Positions 31,549 to 41,619 are shown, counted from the stretch's first letter. The stretch is 64,000 bases of DNA from Lachnospiraceae bacterium (GCA_017431515.1 JAFRKV010000044.1:1-64000); one strand, 5' to 3'. A program made the numbers and translations. Notes: generated from the sequence alone by a model not told the origin.

Positions 31549-32078
31549 GAAGTCTCCTTTTCATTCAGTTCCATCAGCCCCGGAAGCAGATGAACCGTCA
31601 TTTCCCCTGCCTCCACGTCGACCTGCAGAATGCAGTCCGGGATTGCGGGGATCAAGATCTTCTTTTTGTTTTCCAGCGTCACCTCATAGACATCGTTGGC
31701 GCCGGTCTGCAGCACATCCGTCAGAGCGCCCAGCCGCTTCCCATCCTCTGTAAGAACCGAAAGCCCTATCAGGTCCGCGATAAAGTACTCATTCTCCTGC
31801 AGGGGCACCGCGTCTTCTCTTGGCACAAAAAGCGCGCTCCCGCGATAACGCTCGGCGTCATCCCTTGTTTCAATCCCTTTCCATTTGAGCAGCACCGTAT
31901 TTTTAAAAAACCGAGCGGATTCCACCACAAGGGTTTCCTCCGCTCCGTTTTTCTTCTGTACGATGACCTGTTTCAGCTTTTTGTAGCGGCCCGGGTCGTC
32001 GGTCATGGGAAAAACCTTGACCTCACCGCGTACGCCGTGAGCGGCTGTGACCGCCCCGATCTGAAAACGATCCGTCAT
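31545..32078 (-). CDS. rimM: 16S rRNA processing protein RimM
   Basis: 177 residues with an N-terminal RimM beta-barrel (FQIGAVTAAHGVRGEVKVFP, TDDPGRYKKLKQV) and a C-terminal PRC-barrel (ENEYFIADLIGLSVLTEDGK, GANDVYEVTLENKKKILIPA, IPDCI). It helps maturation of the 30S head and binds S19. ATG 32078 has GGAGG 6 nt upstream; a longer frame to 32162 overlaps khpA. It is followed by trmD with a 4-nt overlap. Confidence 0.95.
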   Translation of the reverse strand: MTDRFQIGAVTAAHGVRGEVKVFPMTDDPGRYKKLKQVIVQKKNGAEETLVVESARFFKNTVLLKWKGIETRDDAERYRGSALFVPREDAVPLQENEYFIADLIGLSVLTEDGKRLGALTDVLQTGANDVYEVTLENKKKILIPAIPDCILQVDVEAGEMTVHLLPGLMELNEKETS

Positions 32079-32079
32079 G

Positions 32080-32313
32080 TCAGTCCTCCGCGATTTCCAC
32101 GATGACTTTTTTGTCCTCGCGCATGGATGCCGCCTTGACGACAGCGCGGATGGCCTTTGCAATACGGCCCTTCTTTCCGATCACTTTTCCCATGTCGGAC
32201 TTCGCTACAGAAAGCTCAACGATCAGGGCGCGATCACCCTCTCTCTCCGTAACCACGACTTCATCAGGATGATCTACCAGTGACTTTGCGATTACTTCAA
32301 CTAATTCTTTCAT
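32080..32313 (-). CDS. khpA: KH-domain RNA-binding protein KhpA (YlqC)
   Basis: A 77-residue single KH domain: ELVEVIAKSLVDHPDEVVVT, SVAKSDMGKVIGKKGRIAKA (the GxxG loop), MREDKKVIVEIAED. KhpA binds RNA, often with KhpB, and affects cell division and small-RNA biology in Gram-positives. It lies between rpsP and rimM, its standard place. Confidence 0.95.
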   Translation of the reverse strand: MKELVEVIAKSLVDHPDEVVVTEREGDRALIVELSVAKSDMGKVIGKKGRIAKAIRAVVKAASMREDKKVIVEIAED

Positions 32314-32333
32314 AAACGCCGCCTTTCATCCTT

Positions 32334-32576
32334 TTACTTCGTGATCCCGGTAGCCTTGAAGATCCTGGCAACCGTAGCTGTCGGCTGTGCGCCGCTTGCA
32401 AGCCACTTCTTAGCAGCCTCTTCATTCACATGATACTCAGACGGATCTCTCGTCGGATCATACGTGCCGATCTCCTCAATGAAGCGGCCGTCTCTCGGAG
32501 AATTGGAGTCAGCGACCACGATTCTATAGAAAGGAGCCTTCTTCTGTCCTAATCTGCGCAAACGAATCTTTACCAT
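32334..32576 (-). CDS. rpsP: 30S ribosomal protein S16
   Basis: 80 residues, typical S16: [40 protein letters not shown], and the C-terminal [20 protein letters not shown]. It is needed for 30S assembly. The start has a near-perfect anti-SD complement (AAGGAGGTGA) upstream. It follows ffh by 77 nt, a gap that contains a weak hairpin (GGCCAAAAGC with GCGGCTTCTG). Confidence 0.97.
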   Translation of the reverse strand: MVKIRLRRLGQKKAPFYRIVVADSNSPRDGRFIEEIGTYDPTRDPSEYHVNEEAAKKWLASGAQPTATVARIFKATGITK

Positions 32577-32653
32577 GTTTCTTTCACCTCCTTAAAAATG
32601 TTTCTATATCAAGGCCAAAAGCGCCATGCGGCTTCTGTCCTCAACATCACTCT

Positions 32654-34006
32654 TTATGCAAAAGGAAAATTAAATTTTCCTCTTCTGCCTTTCTTGCCGC
32701 CCAGCAGACCCGGCATCTGTTTCATCATCTTCTTTGCCTGCTCAAACTGCTTGACGAGGCGGTTCACTTCCGCGATATCCACCCCTGCCCCGCGGGCGAT
32801 CCGGTTCTTGCGGCTGGGATTTAACAGGGCCGGGTTGCCCCGCTCCGCCGGTGTCATGGAGAAAATGATCGCTTCGATCCGCGCCATCTTCTTTTCATCC
32901 ACTGCATCCTCGATCTGCTGCATCTGCTTCCCGCCGATGCCCGGCATCATGGAAAGGACGCTGGAGAGTCCGCCCATTTTTTTCATCTGATTCATGGAGT
33001 CCAGATAGTCATTGAAGTCGAATTCCGCCTTCTTGAACTTCTTTTCCATTGCACGGGCTTTGTCTTCATCAATCTCCGCTGCCGCCTTCTCGATCAGCGT
33101 CAGGACATCGCCCATGCCGAGGATCCTGCTTGCCATGCGATCCGGATAAAACTGCTCCAGATCGGAGAGCTTCTCCCCCATGCCGACGTAGAGAATCGGC
33201 TTGCCTGTGACCGCGCGGATGGAAAGTGCCGCGCCGCCTCTGGTATCGCCGTCCAGCTTCGTCAGGATCACGCCGTCGATCCCGATCTTTTCCTCAAAGG
33301 TGCTGGCCACATTCACCGCATCCTGTCCTGTCATGGCATCCACCACCAGGATCGTTTCGGTCACGGTCAGGGTCTCCTTGATCCGCTGCAGCTCGCCCAT
33401 CATCTCCTCATCCACATGGAGCCGTCCGGCGGTATCCAGGATCAGCACATTGCAGTCATTTGCTTTTGCGTGCGAGGCTGCCTCCTGCGCGATCTTGACA
33501 GGATCCTTGCTTCCCTCCACGGAAAAACAGGGCACACCCATTTTTTCAGCATTAATCTGCAGCTGCTCGATGGCTGCGGGACGATAGACATCACACGCCG
33601 CCAGGAGGGGCCGTCTTCCCTTTTCCTTCAACTTCCCCGCGATCTTCGCCGCGGTCGTCGTCTTACCTGCGCCTTGCAGACCCGCCATCATCAGGATCGT
33701 GAGCTCATTGGACGGGAGGAGGGTCAACTCCGTCGTCTCCGATCCCATGAGGTTGACCATCTCTTCATTGACGATCTTGATCACCATCTGCCCCGGATTC
33801 AGTCCGTTCATCACGTCCTGTCCGATGGCGCGCTCCGTCACGGTATTGGTGAATTGCTTCACCACCTTGAAATTGACGTCCGCTTCCAGAAGGGCCATCT
33901 TGACCTCTTTCAGCGCTTCCTTCACGTCCGATTCGGTCAGGAGTCCCTTGCTCCGGAGGTTTTTGAATACGTTCTGCAGTTTATCCGATAAGCTGTCAAA
34001 AGCCAT
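32654..34006 (-). CDS. ffh: signal recognition particle GTPase Ffh
   Basis: 450 residues in N-G-M order. The N domain begins FDSLSDKLQNVFKNLRSKG; the G domain has GLQGAGKTTTAAKIAG, DTAGRLHVDEEMM and TKLDGDTRGGAAL; the M domain is methionine-rich (LDSMNQMKKMGGLSSVLSMM) with the RNA-binding helices RNRIARGAGVDIAEVNRLVK. It targets nascent membrane proteins with FtsY (37134-38057). Start at ATG 34006; longer frame to 34048 not supported. Confidence 0.96.
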   Translation of the reverse strand: MAFDSLSDKLQNVFKNLRSKGLLTESDVKEALKEVKMALLEADVNFKVVKQFTNTVTERAIGQDVMNGLNPGQMVIKIVNEEMVNLMGSETTELTLLPSNELTILMMAGLQGAGKTTTAAKIAGKLKEKGRRPLLAACDVYRPAAIEQLQINAEKMGVPCFSVEGSKDPVKIAQEAASHAKANDCNVLILDTAGRLHVDEEMMGELQRIKETLTVTETILVVDAMTGQDAVNVASTFEEKIGIDGVILTKLDGDTRGGAALSIRAVTGKPILYVGMGEKLSDLEQFYPDRMASRILGMGDVLTLIEKAAAEIDEDKARAMEKKFKKAEFDFNDYLDSMNQMKKMGGLSSVLSMMPGIGGKQMQQIEDAVDEKKMARIEAIIFSMTPAERGNPALLNPSRKNRIARGAGVDIAEVNRLVKQFEQAKKMMKQMPGLLGGKKGRRGKFNFPFA

Positions 34007-34056
34007 ATGATCATTTCCCCATCTGGCAAAACTTCTTCCGCATAGCACCAGCCGTT

Positions 34057-34371
34057 TCAGAAGCTGTCCATGATCTCCTGCGCAAGCGAGCGGATCTTCG
34101 GATCTTCGGAGGCGGATGCAATCGCTTCCAGCTTCTCTTTTGCCGCCTGAAACTTTTCAAACAGTCTCAGCTTTTCTTCATAGGTCAGGAGCTTCTTTTC
34201 ACTCCGGCTCACCAGGTCAAATACGCCCTGCCGGGTCAGATCCTCCCGCTCCGCGATCTCGGAAAAGGACAAATCCTCAAACAGATGCTGCTCCAAGAGC
34301 CGTTGCTGCCGCTCATTCAGCAGCTCTCCGTAAAAGTCATACAGATATGTCAGGCGAACCTTTTCTTCCAT
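34057..34371 (-). CDS. ylxM: YlxM-family SRP-associated HTH protein
   Basis: A 104-residue sigma70-region-4-like helix-turn-helix protein: RLTYLYDFYGELLNERQQRL, FEDLSFSEIAEREDLTRQGV, FDLVSRSEKKLLTYEEKLRL. YlxM always precedes ffh in Gram-positives; the streptococcal homologue binds SRP components. ATG 34371 is favoured over a GTG at 34395, because the predicted transcription start falls at about 34395. Confidence 0.9.
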   Translation of the reverse strand: MEEKVRLTYLYDFYGELLNERQQRLLEQHLFEDLSFSEIAEREDLTRQGVFDLVSRSEKKLLTYEEKLRLFEKFQAAKEKLEAIASASEDPKIRSLAQEIMDSF

Positions 34372-34401
34372 TTCCACATCACTTTCGTTACGCACTCGAC
34401 T

Positions 34402-34430
34402 ATCATACTACCGCCGTGCAATGCTGTCAA
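34402..34430 (-). promoter_or_regulatory. promoter of the ylxM-ffh-rpsP-khpA-rimM-trmD operon
   Basis: Minus-strand TTGACA (34425-34430), 17-nt spacer, TATGAT (34402-34407). Divergent from the NYN-gene promoter, whose -35 begins only 26 nt away. Confidence 0.75.
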
Positions 34431-34455
34431 GTTTTTTTCTTGGCAGACCGAAGTT

Positions 34456-34484
34456 TTGCTTTTTGATGCCTTTTCCGGTATAAT
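34456..34484 (+). promoter_or_regulatory. promoter of the NYN gene and its structured leader
   Basis: TTGCTT (34456-34461), 17-nt spacer, TATAAT (34479-34484). Predicted start is about 34491, placing the whole rod-like RNA at the 5' end of the transcript. Confidence 0.7.
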
Positions 34485-34494
34485 ATGCACATAC

Positions 34495-34630
34495 TTGGCC
34501 GGCGGCCATATTTCACCGCAGGATCGTTCTCACTACAATGAAAACGCAGCGGTACTAACCTCGCATAATACGCTCGCTAAGTACCGGCGTTTTCAATGTT
34601 CCTGCTTGTGAAATATATCCGCCAGCCGAA
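34495..34630 (+). ncRNA. rod-like structured RNA in the 5' leader of the NYN nuclease gene
   Basis: Nested pairings, from outside in: 34495-34505 with 34619-34630 (TTGGC/GCCGAA and GGCGG/CCGCC, one bulge and one mismatch); ATATTTCAC (34508-34516) with GTGAAATAT (34608-34616); GCAGGA (34518-34523) with TCCTGC (34600-34605); an asymmetric internal loop of 15 against 4 nt; TGAAAACGC (34539-34547) with GCGTTTTCA (34587-34595); CGGTACT (34550-34556) with AGTACCG (34580-34586); a 23-nt apical loop. The ribosome site follows 8 nt later and there is no terminator, so it is a leader rather than a free RNA. A 6S-like RNA is a weaker alternative. Confidence 0.7.
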
Positions 34631-34651
34631 CAGCGAAAAAGGAGTAACCCC

Positions 34652-35389
34652 ATGGAATCACAAGACCGCATTGCTGTGTTGATCGACGCAGAAAACATCA
34701 GCAATCGTTATATCAAACTGATCATCGACGAGATCACCGCCATCGGCGTCCCGACCTACAAACGGGTTTACGGCGATTTCTCCAACAAGAGCGTCAATGC
34801 CTGGCAGGACGAGCTGCGCAGTTACGCGCTGACGCCGGTATTTCAATTTAACTACACCAAAGGCAAAAACGCCTCGGACTCCGCCATTATCATTGACGCG
34901 ATGGACATCCTGTACTCCGGCAATGTGGACGGGTTCTGCCTCGTCACCAGCGACTCGGATTTCACGAAACTGGCGCTCCGCCTCCGGGAAGCCGGGATGA
35001 AGGTGATCGGCATGGGAGAGCAGAAAACACCCACCTCCCTCGTCTCTGCCTGCGAAACTTTCAAATTCCTGGATCTGTTGTATCGCGAGGACAACGCCGC
35101 GGAGGAAGAGGATGCGGCGTCAACCAGCCAGAAAGCCGATAAGAAAGCGATGCCCACCAAGAAGCAGCTTCGCCGCGAGATCATCGCCATCATCGACGCA
35201 AAAAGCGATGAGGACGGGTGGATTGATCATTCCGTCATCGGAAGCCTCCTCGGCCAGCGCTATCCGGGATTTGATCCCCGCAACTACAAGTTCAGCAAGC
35301 TCAGCAAGCTGATCGAAAGCTATGATTGCTTCGAGGTGAAAAAGGAGAATAAAAAGGGCACGACGAATGTCTATTTCCGAATGAAATAA
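34652..35389 (+). CDS. NYN-domain nuclease with OST-HTH/LOTUS domain
   Basis: 245 residues. Residues 1-150 form a NYN (PIN-like, LabA/DUF88) nuclease fold with the acidic metal-binding residues in AVLIDAENIS, KNASDSAIIIDAMDIL and LVTSDSDFTKLALRLREAG. An acidic linker follows, then a C-terminal OST-HTH/LOTUS domain (about 168-240: LRREIIAIIDAKSDEDGWID, SVIGSLLGQRYPGFDPRNYK), a fold that binds structured RNA in eukaryotes. It is likely a cytoplasmic RNase. AAAGGAG lies 7 nt before the ATG. Its transcript begins with a long rod-like RNA, an obvious candidate for self-recognition. Confidence 0.85.
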   Translation: MESQDRIAVLIDAENISNRYIKLIIDEITAIGVPTYKRVYGDFSNKSVNAWQDELRSYALTPVFQFNYTKGKNASDSAIIIDAMDILYSGNVDGFCLVTSDSDFTKLALRLREAGMKVIGMGEQKTPTSLVSACETFKFLDLLYREDNAAEEEDAASTSQKADKKAMPTKKQLRREIIAIIDAKSDEDGWIDHSVIGSLLGQRYPGFDPRNYKFSKLSKLIESYDCFEVKKENKKGTTNVYFRMK

Positions 35390-35398
35390 AGTAGAAAA

Positions 35399-35418
35399 AA
35401 AACCGGATCAGAGCCGGG
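35399..35418 (-). terminator. weak terminator overlapping the end of the membrane-protein gene
   Basis: Minus-strand CCGG-CTCTGAT-CCGG directly followed by eight T. The stem includes the stop codon of the gene at 35408-35914. The stem is short, so efficiency is doubtful. Confidence 0.4.
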
Positions 35419-35914
35419 GAAGAAAGACCGATAGAAGCGTGAGAGCTCCTGAGATCAGAAGAAGGATCATCAGGAGCTTTTCTGTTTTTCCTTTGGTGCA
35501 GAAATACAAAAAGGACAACAGCAAAAAAGCTGCGCCGCTGATCGCCGTCGGAAGAAGCGACGGAAATACGAACGTCTGATGCGTGAAGCGGGATACGCCA
35601 TAGGAAAACAGCAGCCCGCCCGCGATGGACGCAGCCAGCGCAAGCAGGATCAACAGCGTCTTGATCCCCCGGGAGAGGCGTTTCTCCTCCGGCGGCTGAT
35701 AGGGACGGCGGATCTCCGCCAGCAGTTGTCTGTAATCCTCCGCCTCCCTTTCCTTCACGGAAAGTGCCGTTCCGGCAGCGCTTTCAACGGTTTCCAGGAT
35801 CTTTGGCTGTCTGCCGGTCAGCTCCGACACCGTCACCACATGATCCGGTTCATAGTCCACCGGCGCCTCCTCGGCATCACTCTGAAAAAATCTTCCCTTC
35901 CACTCTTCCATCAC
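35408..35914 (-). CDS. hypothetical membrane protein
   Basis: 168 residues. A soluble N-terminal part of about 80 residues (HVVTVSELTGRQPKILETVE, ALSVKEREAEDYRQLLAEIR) precedes three predicted membrane helices (IKTLLILLALAASIAGGLLF; LLPTAISGAAFLLLSFLYF; LLMILLLISGALTLLSVFL). No family recognised. Its start overlaps the end of ilvA by 4 nt (ATGA), so it is translationally coupled to it. No functional link is evident. Confidence 0.65.
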   Translation of the reverse strand: MMEEWKGRFFQSDAEEAPVDYEPDHVVTVSELTGRQPKILETVESAAGTALSVKEREAEDYRQLLAEIRRPYQPPEEKRLSRGIKTLLILLALAASIAGGLLFSYGVSRFTHQTFVFPSLLPTAISGAAFLLLSFLYFCTKGKTEKLLMILLLISGALTLLSVFLPRL

Positions 35915-37122
35915 AGATTCGTCCTTACCACGCGAGGCCGATAGCCTTCTGTTTCCAAAGTAGCGATGATCCGTTCCTTATGCTCCGTGCCGAAGCTTTC
36001 CATGGTGATCACCAGCTCCACCGCCGCATTCCGGTTGGTGGTGACAAACTGGTTATGCTCCAGTTTGATGACATTGCCCTGTTCTTTGGCGATCACGCCG
36101 GCCACGCGATGCAGTTCGCCCGGCTTGTCCGGAAGCAGCACCGATACCGTAAAGATGCGGTCGCGCAGGATCAATCCCTGCTGCACCACAGAACTCATGG
36201 TGATCACATCCATATTGCCGCCGGACAGGATCGATACCACGCGCCGGTTCTCCGGTTTCAGGCGCTTCGCCGCCGCTACCGTAAGCAGTCCCGCGTTCTC
36301 CACAATCATTTTATGGTTTTCCACCATGTCCAGAAAGGCGGCGATCAGTTCATCATCCTCCACCGTCAGCACCTCATCCAGATTCTCCTTCAGATAAGGG
36401 AAAATCTTTGCGCCGGGGGTCTTGACCGCCGTGCCGTCTGCAATGGTGTTCACCGTGGGAAGCGTTTTCACCTCTCCTGCTTCCAACGATGCTTTGATGC
36501 AGGCCGCGCCCGCAGGCTCCACGCCGATCACACGGATCTTCGGGTTCAGCAGCTTCGCCAGCACGGAAACTCCCGTCGCCAGTCCGCCGCCGCCCATGGG
36601 CACCAGAATGGTTTCCACCAGCGGAAGCTCCTTAAAGATCTCCATCGCGATGGTGCCCTGTCCCGTAGCCACCGCCGGATCATCAAAAGGATGAATAAAC
36701 GTGTATCCGTGCTCTTTCGCCAGATCACAGGCTTTTTGATAGGATTCATCATACACGTCACCATAAAGGATCACCTCCGCGCCGTAGTTTTTGGTGCGGT
36801 TGACCTTGATCAGCGGTGTGGTGGTGGGCATAACGATCACGGCCTTGCAGCCGTAGCATTTCGCCGCGTATGCCACGCCCTGCGCATGATTGCCTGCGGA
36901 GGCCGTAATGAGTCCGCGGTTTCGTTCCTCATCGGTAAGGGTGCTGATCTTGTAGTAAGATCCCCTCACCTTATAGGATCCCGTAAACTGGCTGTTCTCC
37001 GGCTTCAGATAGACCTGATTGCCGGTCTGTTCACTCAGGAAGTCACTGTAAACCATTTTGGTCTCCAGCGTCACTTCCGAAACCTTTTTACATGCTTCCT
37101 CGAATCTGTCTAATGTCAGCAT
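35911..37122 (-). CDS. ilvA: threonine ammonia-lyase with ACT domain
   Basis: 403 residues. A PLP enzyme that converts threonine to 2-oxobutyrate and ammonia. The PLP lysine is in SQFTGSYKVRGSYYK, the Ser/Gly loop is ASAGNHAQGVAYAAK, and the phosphate loop is PMGGGGLATGVSVL. Residues about 325-403 are one ACT domain (FTVSVLLPDKPGELHRVAGV). One ACT domain and this length fit the short class, which is often catabolic or isoleucine-linked. It lies 11 nt after ftsY ends. The RBS region is in the ftsY tail. Confidence 0.92.
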   Translation of the reverse strand: MLTLDRFEEACKKVSEVTLETKMVYSDFLSEQTGNQVYLKPENSQFTGSYKVRGSYYKISTLTDEERNRGLITASAGNHAQGVAYAAKCYGCKAVIVMPTTTPLIKVNRTKNYGAEVILYGDVYDESYQKACDLAKEHGYTFIHPFDDPAVATGQGTIAMEIFKELPLVETILVPMGGGGLATGVSVLAKLLNPKIRVIGVEPAGAACIKASLEAGEVKTLPTVNTIADGTAVKTPGAKIFPYLKENLDEVLTVEDDELIAAFLDMVENHKMIVENAGLLTVAAAKRLKPENRRVVSILSGGNMDVITMSSVVQQGLILRDRIFTVSVLLPDKPGELHRVAGVIAKEQGNVIKLEHNQFVTTNRNAAVELVITMESFGTEHKERIIATLETEGYRPRVVRTNL

Positions 37123-37133
37123 CCTTCGTCCTT

Positions 37134-38057
37134 TCAGCGTTCAAACAGCGCATCCACAAATTCATCCGGATCAAAGCGCTCCAGATCCTCGATCGCTTCC
37201 CCGACCCCGATATACTTCACCGGAATCTGCAGTTCCGACTGGATCGCCACCGCGATGCCGCCCTTTGCCGTTCCGTCCATCTTGGTCAGCACGATGCCGG
37301 TCAGCTTCGCCGCTTCCGAAAACTGTCTCGCCTGTTCCAGCGCATTCTGTCCTGTGGTCGCATCCAATACCACAAAGGTTTCCCGCGCCGCATCCGGAAA
37401 TTCCCGGGTCAGAATCCGGTCCAGTTTGCTGAGCTCTGCCATCAGATTCTTTTTGTTGTGAAGCCGCCCTGCCGTATCCACGAGGAGAATATCCGCGCCC
37501 CGCGCCTTTGCGGCCTGCGCCGCGTCAAACACCACGGATCCCGGATCCTGCCCCTCGGCGCCTCCGATCATTTCCACCCCGGCCCGGTTGGCCCATTCCT
37601 TAAGCTGCTCCATGGCTGCCGCCCGGAAGGTGTCCGCCGCCGCCAGGATCACCTTTTTCCCGTCCTTTTTCCACTGGGCCGCCAGTTTTCCGATGGTCGT
37701 GGTCTTTCCGACGCCATTGACGCCCACCACCAGCACCACCGCTTTTTGATTCAGGAAATCATAGCCCGTGCTGTCCACATGCATGATGTCGCGGATGCAG
37801 TCCACCAGCGCGCCGCGGCATTCCTTTGCGGTATAGAGGCCTTCTCTCTCCATGCGTTCCTTCAGGTCCGTCAGCAGCCGGTCTGTGGTGCGCACGCCCA
37901 TGTCGCCGCAGATCAGCGTCTCCTCCAGTTCCTCATAAAATTCGTCATCCACCGCATGCATGCTTTCGAAAAGCACATCAAACCCTGCGACGAAATTTTC
38001 CCTTGTTTTTTTCAGCCCGTTCTTGAGCCGTTGAAAAAATCCTGTTTTCTCTCCCAT
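37134..38057 (-). CDS. ftsY: signal recognition particle receptor FtsY
   Basis: 307 residues. N domain ([20 protein letters not shown]), G domain with [46 protein letters not shown] and the C-terminal [20 protein letters not shown]. There is no long acidic A domain, as usual in Firmicutes. It docks SRP-ribosome complexes at the membrane. ATG 38057 lies one base after the smc stop codon, so translation is probably coupled. Confidence 0.96.
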   Translation of the reverse strand: MGEKTGFFQRLKNGLKKTRENFVAGFDVLFESMHAVDDEFYEELEETLICGDMGVRTTDRLLTDLKERMEREGLYTAKECRGALVDCIRDIMHVDSTGYDFLNQKAVVLVVGVNGVGKTTTIGKLAAQWKKDGKKVILAAADTFRAAAMEQLKEWANRAGVEMIGGAEGQDPGSVVFDAAQAAKARGADILLVDTAGRLHNKKNLMAELSKLDRILTREFPDAARETFVVLDATTGQNALEQARQFSEAAKLTGIVLTKMDGTAKGGIAVAIQSELQIPVKYIGVGEAIEDLERFDPDEFVDALFER

Positions 38058-38058
38058 A

Positions 38059-41000
38059 TTATGCGTCCAGCTCTTCCTCAATCAAATTCACGGATACCAG
38101 TGTGCTGATTCCCTTTTCCTGCATTGTGATTCCGTACAGCCTGTCTGCCGCCGCCATGGTGCCGCGGCGGTGCGTGATCACGATAAACTGCGTGTTTTTG
38201 GTCAGCTTGTGCAGATATTTTGCGAAGCGTCCCACGTTGGAATCATCCAGCGCCGCCTCGATCTCATCCAGCAGACAGAAGGGCGAGGGCTTTAAATTCT
38301 GGATCGCAAACAGCAGCGCGATGGCTGTCAGCGCCTTCTCCCCGCCGGAAAGCAGCTGCATGCTCTGGAGCTTTTTGCCCGGCGGCTGCGCCGAAATCTG
38401 GATGCCGCTCTCCAGGAGATCTTCTCCCTCCGTCAGCATCAGCTCGCCCTTTCCGCCTCCGAACAGTTCCCGGAAGGCATGATTGAATTCCGTCTGTATC
38501 GCCTTGAACTGTTCCGAAAATTGCTCCCGCATCCCGTTGTCCAGATCCTCGATCACCAACAACAGGGTCTTCTCCGATTCGATCAGGTCATCATGCTGGT
38601 TTTTCAGGAACTGATACCGCTCGTTCACTTCCTGGAATTCCTCGATGGCATTGACATTGACATTGCCCATCTGCCGCAGCTCGTCACGAAGCTTCGCAGA
38701 CTGCCGTTTCAGCTGGGAAAGGTCGTTGCGTTCCGGATCCTTCAGCGCCTCTGCGTTATGATACGTCAGTTCGTACTCATTCCACATGTAATTGATCTGA
38801 TAATCCTTCTGCTCAGCCAGCTTTTCCCGCTGTGTATTCAGGCGGAAGATCTCCTTGTCCAGACCGTTCTTTTGTTTGCTGATCTCCTCCCGCCGCTCGA
38901 AGAAACCCTTGTATTCCGCCTGACGCTCCTCCTTGCGTTTCCGGATCTCCTTCAGTTCCTTTTCCATGGATCCGTAGGACTCGTTGGCGGAAAGGATCGT
39001 CTTTTGGATCTCTTCGATATCCGTCTTTTTCTTTTCCACATCCTTCAGGGATTCCTCCCGCTGCGTGATCAGGCGCTCCGTCTCCGCCTTGAGATCGGCA
39101 AGCTCCTTCTCCACACGGGTGCGGTTTTCTTCCGAAAAGGTCTCTTTCTGGGACAGGCTTGCTTCTTCCATCTGCAGCTCCGTCAGGGTACGCTGTGCGC
39201 CGTCCTCCAAATAGATCTTTTCGTCCAGGGTCTTCTGAAGCTCTTCGCCTTCCTTTTTCACTTCCTTTTCCCGGGCATCGGAAGCCGCCAGTGCTTCTTC
39301 TATCTCTTTTTTCTCCGTATGGATATTTTTCACCTGCGTATCAATCTCGGCGCTGTCTTTTCGGAGCAGTTCAAAGCGCTTTTCGCTCTCTTCCCATTGC
39401 TCTTTCGCCTTTTCCATGCTGATGCGCTCGGTGTTTTCCGCAAGATAGGCCTCCTGCAGCTGCTGCTTGTTTTCCTGCTGCTCCTCCAGCAGGAGCGAGA
39501 GCGCGACCCTGATTTCCTCCCGCCGCGCCTTGATGGCTTTGATCTCCTCTTCTCCTTCTTTCACAGCCTTCGTCAAGGTGTCAATCTCGCGTTTCCGGCC
39601 GAGGAGATTGCTGTTGTTTTTAAAGGAACCGCCGGCGATGGATCCGCCCGGCGCCAGATATTCCCCCTCCAGCGTCACGATATGGAGGCCGTACCCGCTT
39701 TTCCTGGCCAGCGCCACTGCATGATCCACATGATCCACGACGATGACGCGCCCCAGCAGATAGGAAAGCACTTCAGAATACACCTTATCCGCTTTGACAA
39801 GCTCATTCGCAAAGCCGATGGCGCCGGGCTCCGAGAGGAAGCTCCGGTTCTTTTCGTGATCCTTTCCCTTCACAGAAGTCAGGGGCAAAAAGGTCACCCG
39901 CCCGTAATGATTTTCTTTCAGATAGGTGATCAGCCGTTTGGCGGTCTCCTCGTCCTCCGTCACCACGTTCTGGATATTGCCGCCAAGTGCGGTCTCGACG
40001 GCTGTTTCGTATTTCTTTTCCACCTTCACCAGATCCGCCACGACGCCGTGGATCCCTTTTTCTTCGCCTTTCTTTTCCATCACCCGCTTGGTGCTGTTGC
40101 CGTAGCCCTCATAACGCTCCGCGATGTTGCGCAGCGACTCCAGCCGGGACTGGTTCTGATGAAACCGTTCGTATGCATCGGAAAGGAGGTCATTTTCTTC
40201 CTTTTCCTTTTTTTCAAAGGTATGCTGCTTTTCTTCCTGTTCCTTCCGCGTCTCTTCCAGGCTCCGGATCTTTTCGGTCACTTCGGCCATGCGTTCCTCA
40301 TGGGTCTGCAGCACGCTCTTCAGATCCGTTTCTTCGTTTTTGCGCTGCAGGAGGTTCCGGTTCAGCTCCGCTTTGCGGATATTCACCTGCTCCAGCATCG
40401 TATCGGAACGTTCCATCCGCCCTTTGATCTCGGTCCGCTTGGAAAGAAGCGCGATGATCTCATTTTTGCCCTTCTCGATTCCTTCGTTGCAGCGGTTGAT
40501 CTCCTGACGGATATTGTTCAGCGTGTCCTCGGCGGATTTCCGTTTCTCCACCATATCGGACAGTTCTTTTTCCAGCGTTTCCTTCGTCTTGTCGTAAGCG
40601 CCCTTCTGCTTTTCCTTCTCGGCGATCTCTGCTTTGATCGCATCCAGACGCCCGGTAAAATGCTCATCCGACGTCTCCGTCATCCGGATCTGCTCCCGCA
40701 GAAGGTTGATCTGCCCTTCCAGTTTTTCCTTCATGAGCCCGGCTTCACTCATGCCGTTCTGAGTCTTTTCCAGTTCCGCATCCAGATCTGCGATGGTCTG
40801 CTCGATCTCTTCAAATTCCTTCTTCAGCTGCTCCTCTTTTTCGCCGGTCTCTGTGAGATCCTTGGATGCGATCTGGAATTTTTCATCCAAAGAAGCAAGC
40901 CGCCCGTCGATGTCCTCCACCTCCAACAGGAATCGGTTGACATCCGCGCTCTTTAATTCCTCTCTGATATTCAGATATTTCTTTGCAGTCTCCGCCTGCT

Positions 41001-41619
41001 TTTCCAGCGGTCCCACCTGCCGCTCCAGCTCGGACAAAATATCATTGACCCGGACCAGATTTTCCCGTTCCTCGGCAAGTTTCTTCTGGGCTGTCGCCTT
41101 GCGGCGCTTGAATTTTACGATCCCGGCCGCCTCGTCGAACAGTTCTCTGCGCTCCTCCGGCTTGCCGGAAAGGATCCGGTCGATCTGTCCCTGGCCGATG
41201 ATGGAGTAGCCCTCTTTTCCGATTCCCGTATCATAAAAAAGTTCCGTTACATCTTTTAATCTGCACGGACTGCCGTTGATCAGATATTCACTTTCTCCGG
41301 ACCGGTAAACCCTTCTTGCGATGGTCACCTCTTCGAACTCGATGGGAAGCATATGATCCGCGTTGTCCATGGTGATCGCCACATAAGCGTAAGACAGCGC
41401 CTTTCTGTTCTCCGTCCCGGAAAAGATGACATCCTGCATGCTGACGCCGCGAAGCTGTCTGGCGCTCTGCTCCCCCAGCACCCAGCGCACAGCATCCGCG
41501 ACATTGCTCTTGCCGCTGCCGTTCGGTCCCACAATTCCGGTAATTCCGTTGTGAAATTCAAACAGGATTTTATTTGCAAAGGATTTAAATCCATGCACCT
41601 CAATGCTCTTTAAATACAT
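38059..41619 (-). CDS. smc: chromosome segregation protein SMC
   Basis: 1186 residues, full length. N-terminal ATPase half: [20 protein letters not shown] with Walker [17 protein letters not shown]. Long coiled coils flank a hinge at about 515-660 ([40 protein letters not shown]). C-terminal half: signature [20 protein letters not shown] and Walker [17 protein letters not shown]. It compacts and segregates chromosomes with ScpAB. ATG 41619 has AAGGAG 6 nt upstream and overlaps the last 20 nt of rnc. Confidence 0.97.
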   Translation of the reverse strand: MYLKSIEVHGFKSFANKILFEFHNGITGIVGPNGSGKSNVADAVRWVLGEQSARQLRGVSMQDVIFSGTENRKALSYAYVAITMDNADHMLPIEFEEVTIARRVYRSGESEYLINGSPCRLKDVTELFYDTGIGKEGYSIIGQGQIDRILSGKPEERRELFDEAAGIVKFKRRKATAQKKLAEERENLVRVNDILSELERQVGPLEKQAETAKKYLNIREELKSADVNRFLLEVEDIDGRLASLDEKFQIASKDLTETGEKEEQLKKEFEEIEQTIADLDAELEKTQNGMSEAGLMKEKLEGQINLLREQIRMTETSDEHFTGRLDAIKAEIAEKEKQKGAYDKTKETLEKELSDMVEKRKSAEDTLNNIRQEINRCNEGIEKGKNEIIALLSKRTEIKGRMERSDTMLEQVNIRKAELNRNLLQRKNEETDLKSVLQTHEERMAEVTEKIRSLEETRKEQEEKQHTFEKKEKEENDLLSDAYERFHQNQSRLESLRNIAERYEGYGNSTKRVMEKKGEEKGIHGVVADLVKVEKKYETAVETALGGNIQNVVTEDEETAKRLITYLKENHYGRVTFLPLTSVKGKDHEKNRSFLSEPGAIGFANELVKADKVYSEVLSYLLGRVIVVDHVDHAVALARKSGYGLHIVTLEGEYLAPGGSIAGGSFKNNSNLLGRKREIDTLTKAVKEGEEEIKAIKARREEIRVALSLLLEEQQENKQQLQEAYLAENTERISMEKAKEQWEESEKRFELLRKDSAEIDTQVKNIHTEKKEIEEALAASDAREKEVKKEGEELQKTLDEKIYLEDGAQRTLTELQMEEASLSQKETFSEENRTRVEKELADLKAETERLITQREESLKDVEKKKTDIEEIQKTILSANESYGSMEKELKEIRKRKEERQAEYKGFFERREEISKQKNGLDKEIFRLNTQREKLAEQKDYQINYMWNEYELTYHNAEALKDPERNDLSQLKRQSAKLRDELRQMGNVNVNAIEEFQEVNERYQFLKNQHDDLIESEKTLLLVIEDLDNGMREQFSEQFKAIQTEFNHAFRELFGGGKGELMLTEGEDLLESGIQISAQPPGKKLQSMQLLSGGEKALTAIALLFAIQNLKPSPFCLLDEIEAALDDSNVGRFAKYLHKLTKNTQFIVITHRRGTMAAADRLYGITMQEKGISTLVSVNLIEEELDA

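Noticed and set aside
34495..34630. Possibility that the rod-like RNA is the SRP RNA (ffs), since ffh is next door
   Set aside because: The conserved SRP RNA core (GGUCAGG...GGAAGGAAGCAGCC-type tetraloop region) is absent, and the RNA is on the opposite strand, directly followed by the ribosome site of the NYN gene.
38479..40956. Long plus-strand open frame of 825 codons
   Set aside because: It is antisense to the coiled-coil part of smc, whose codon bias opens the opposite frame. It has no ribosome site or domain.
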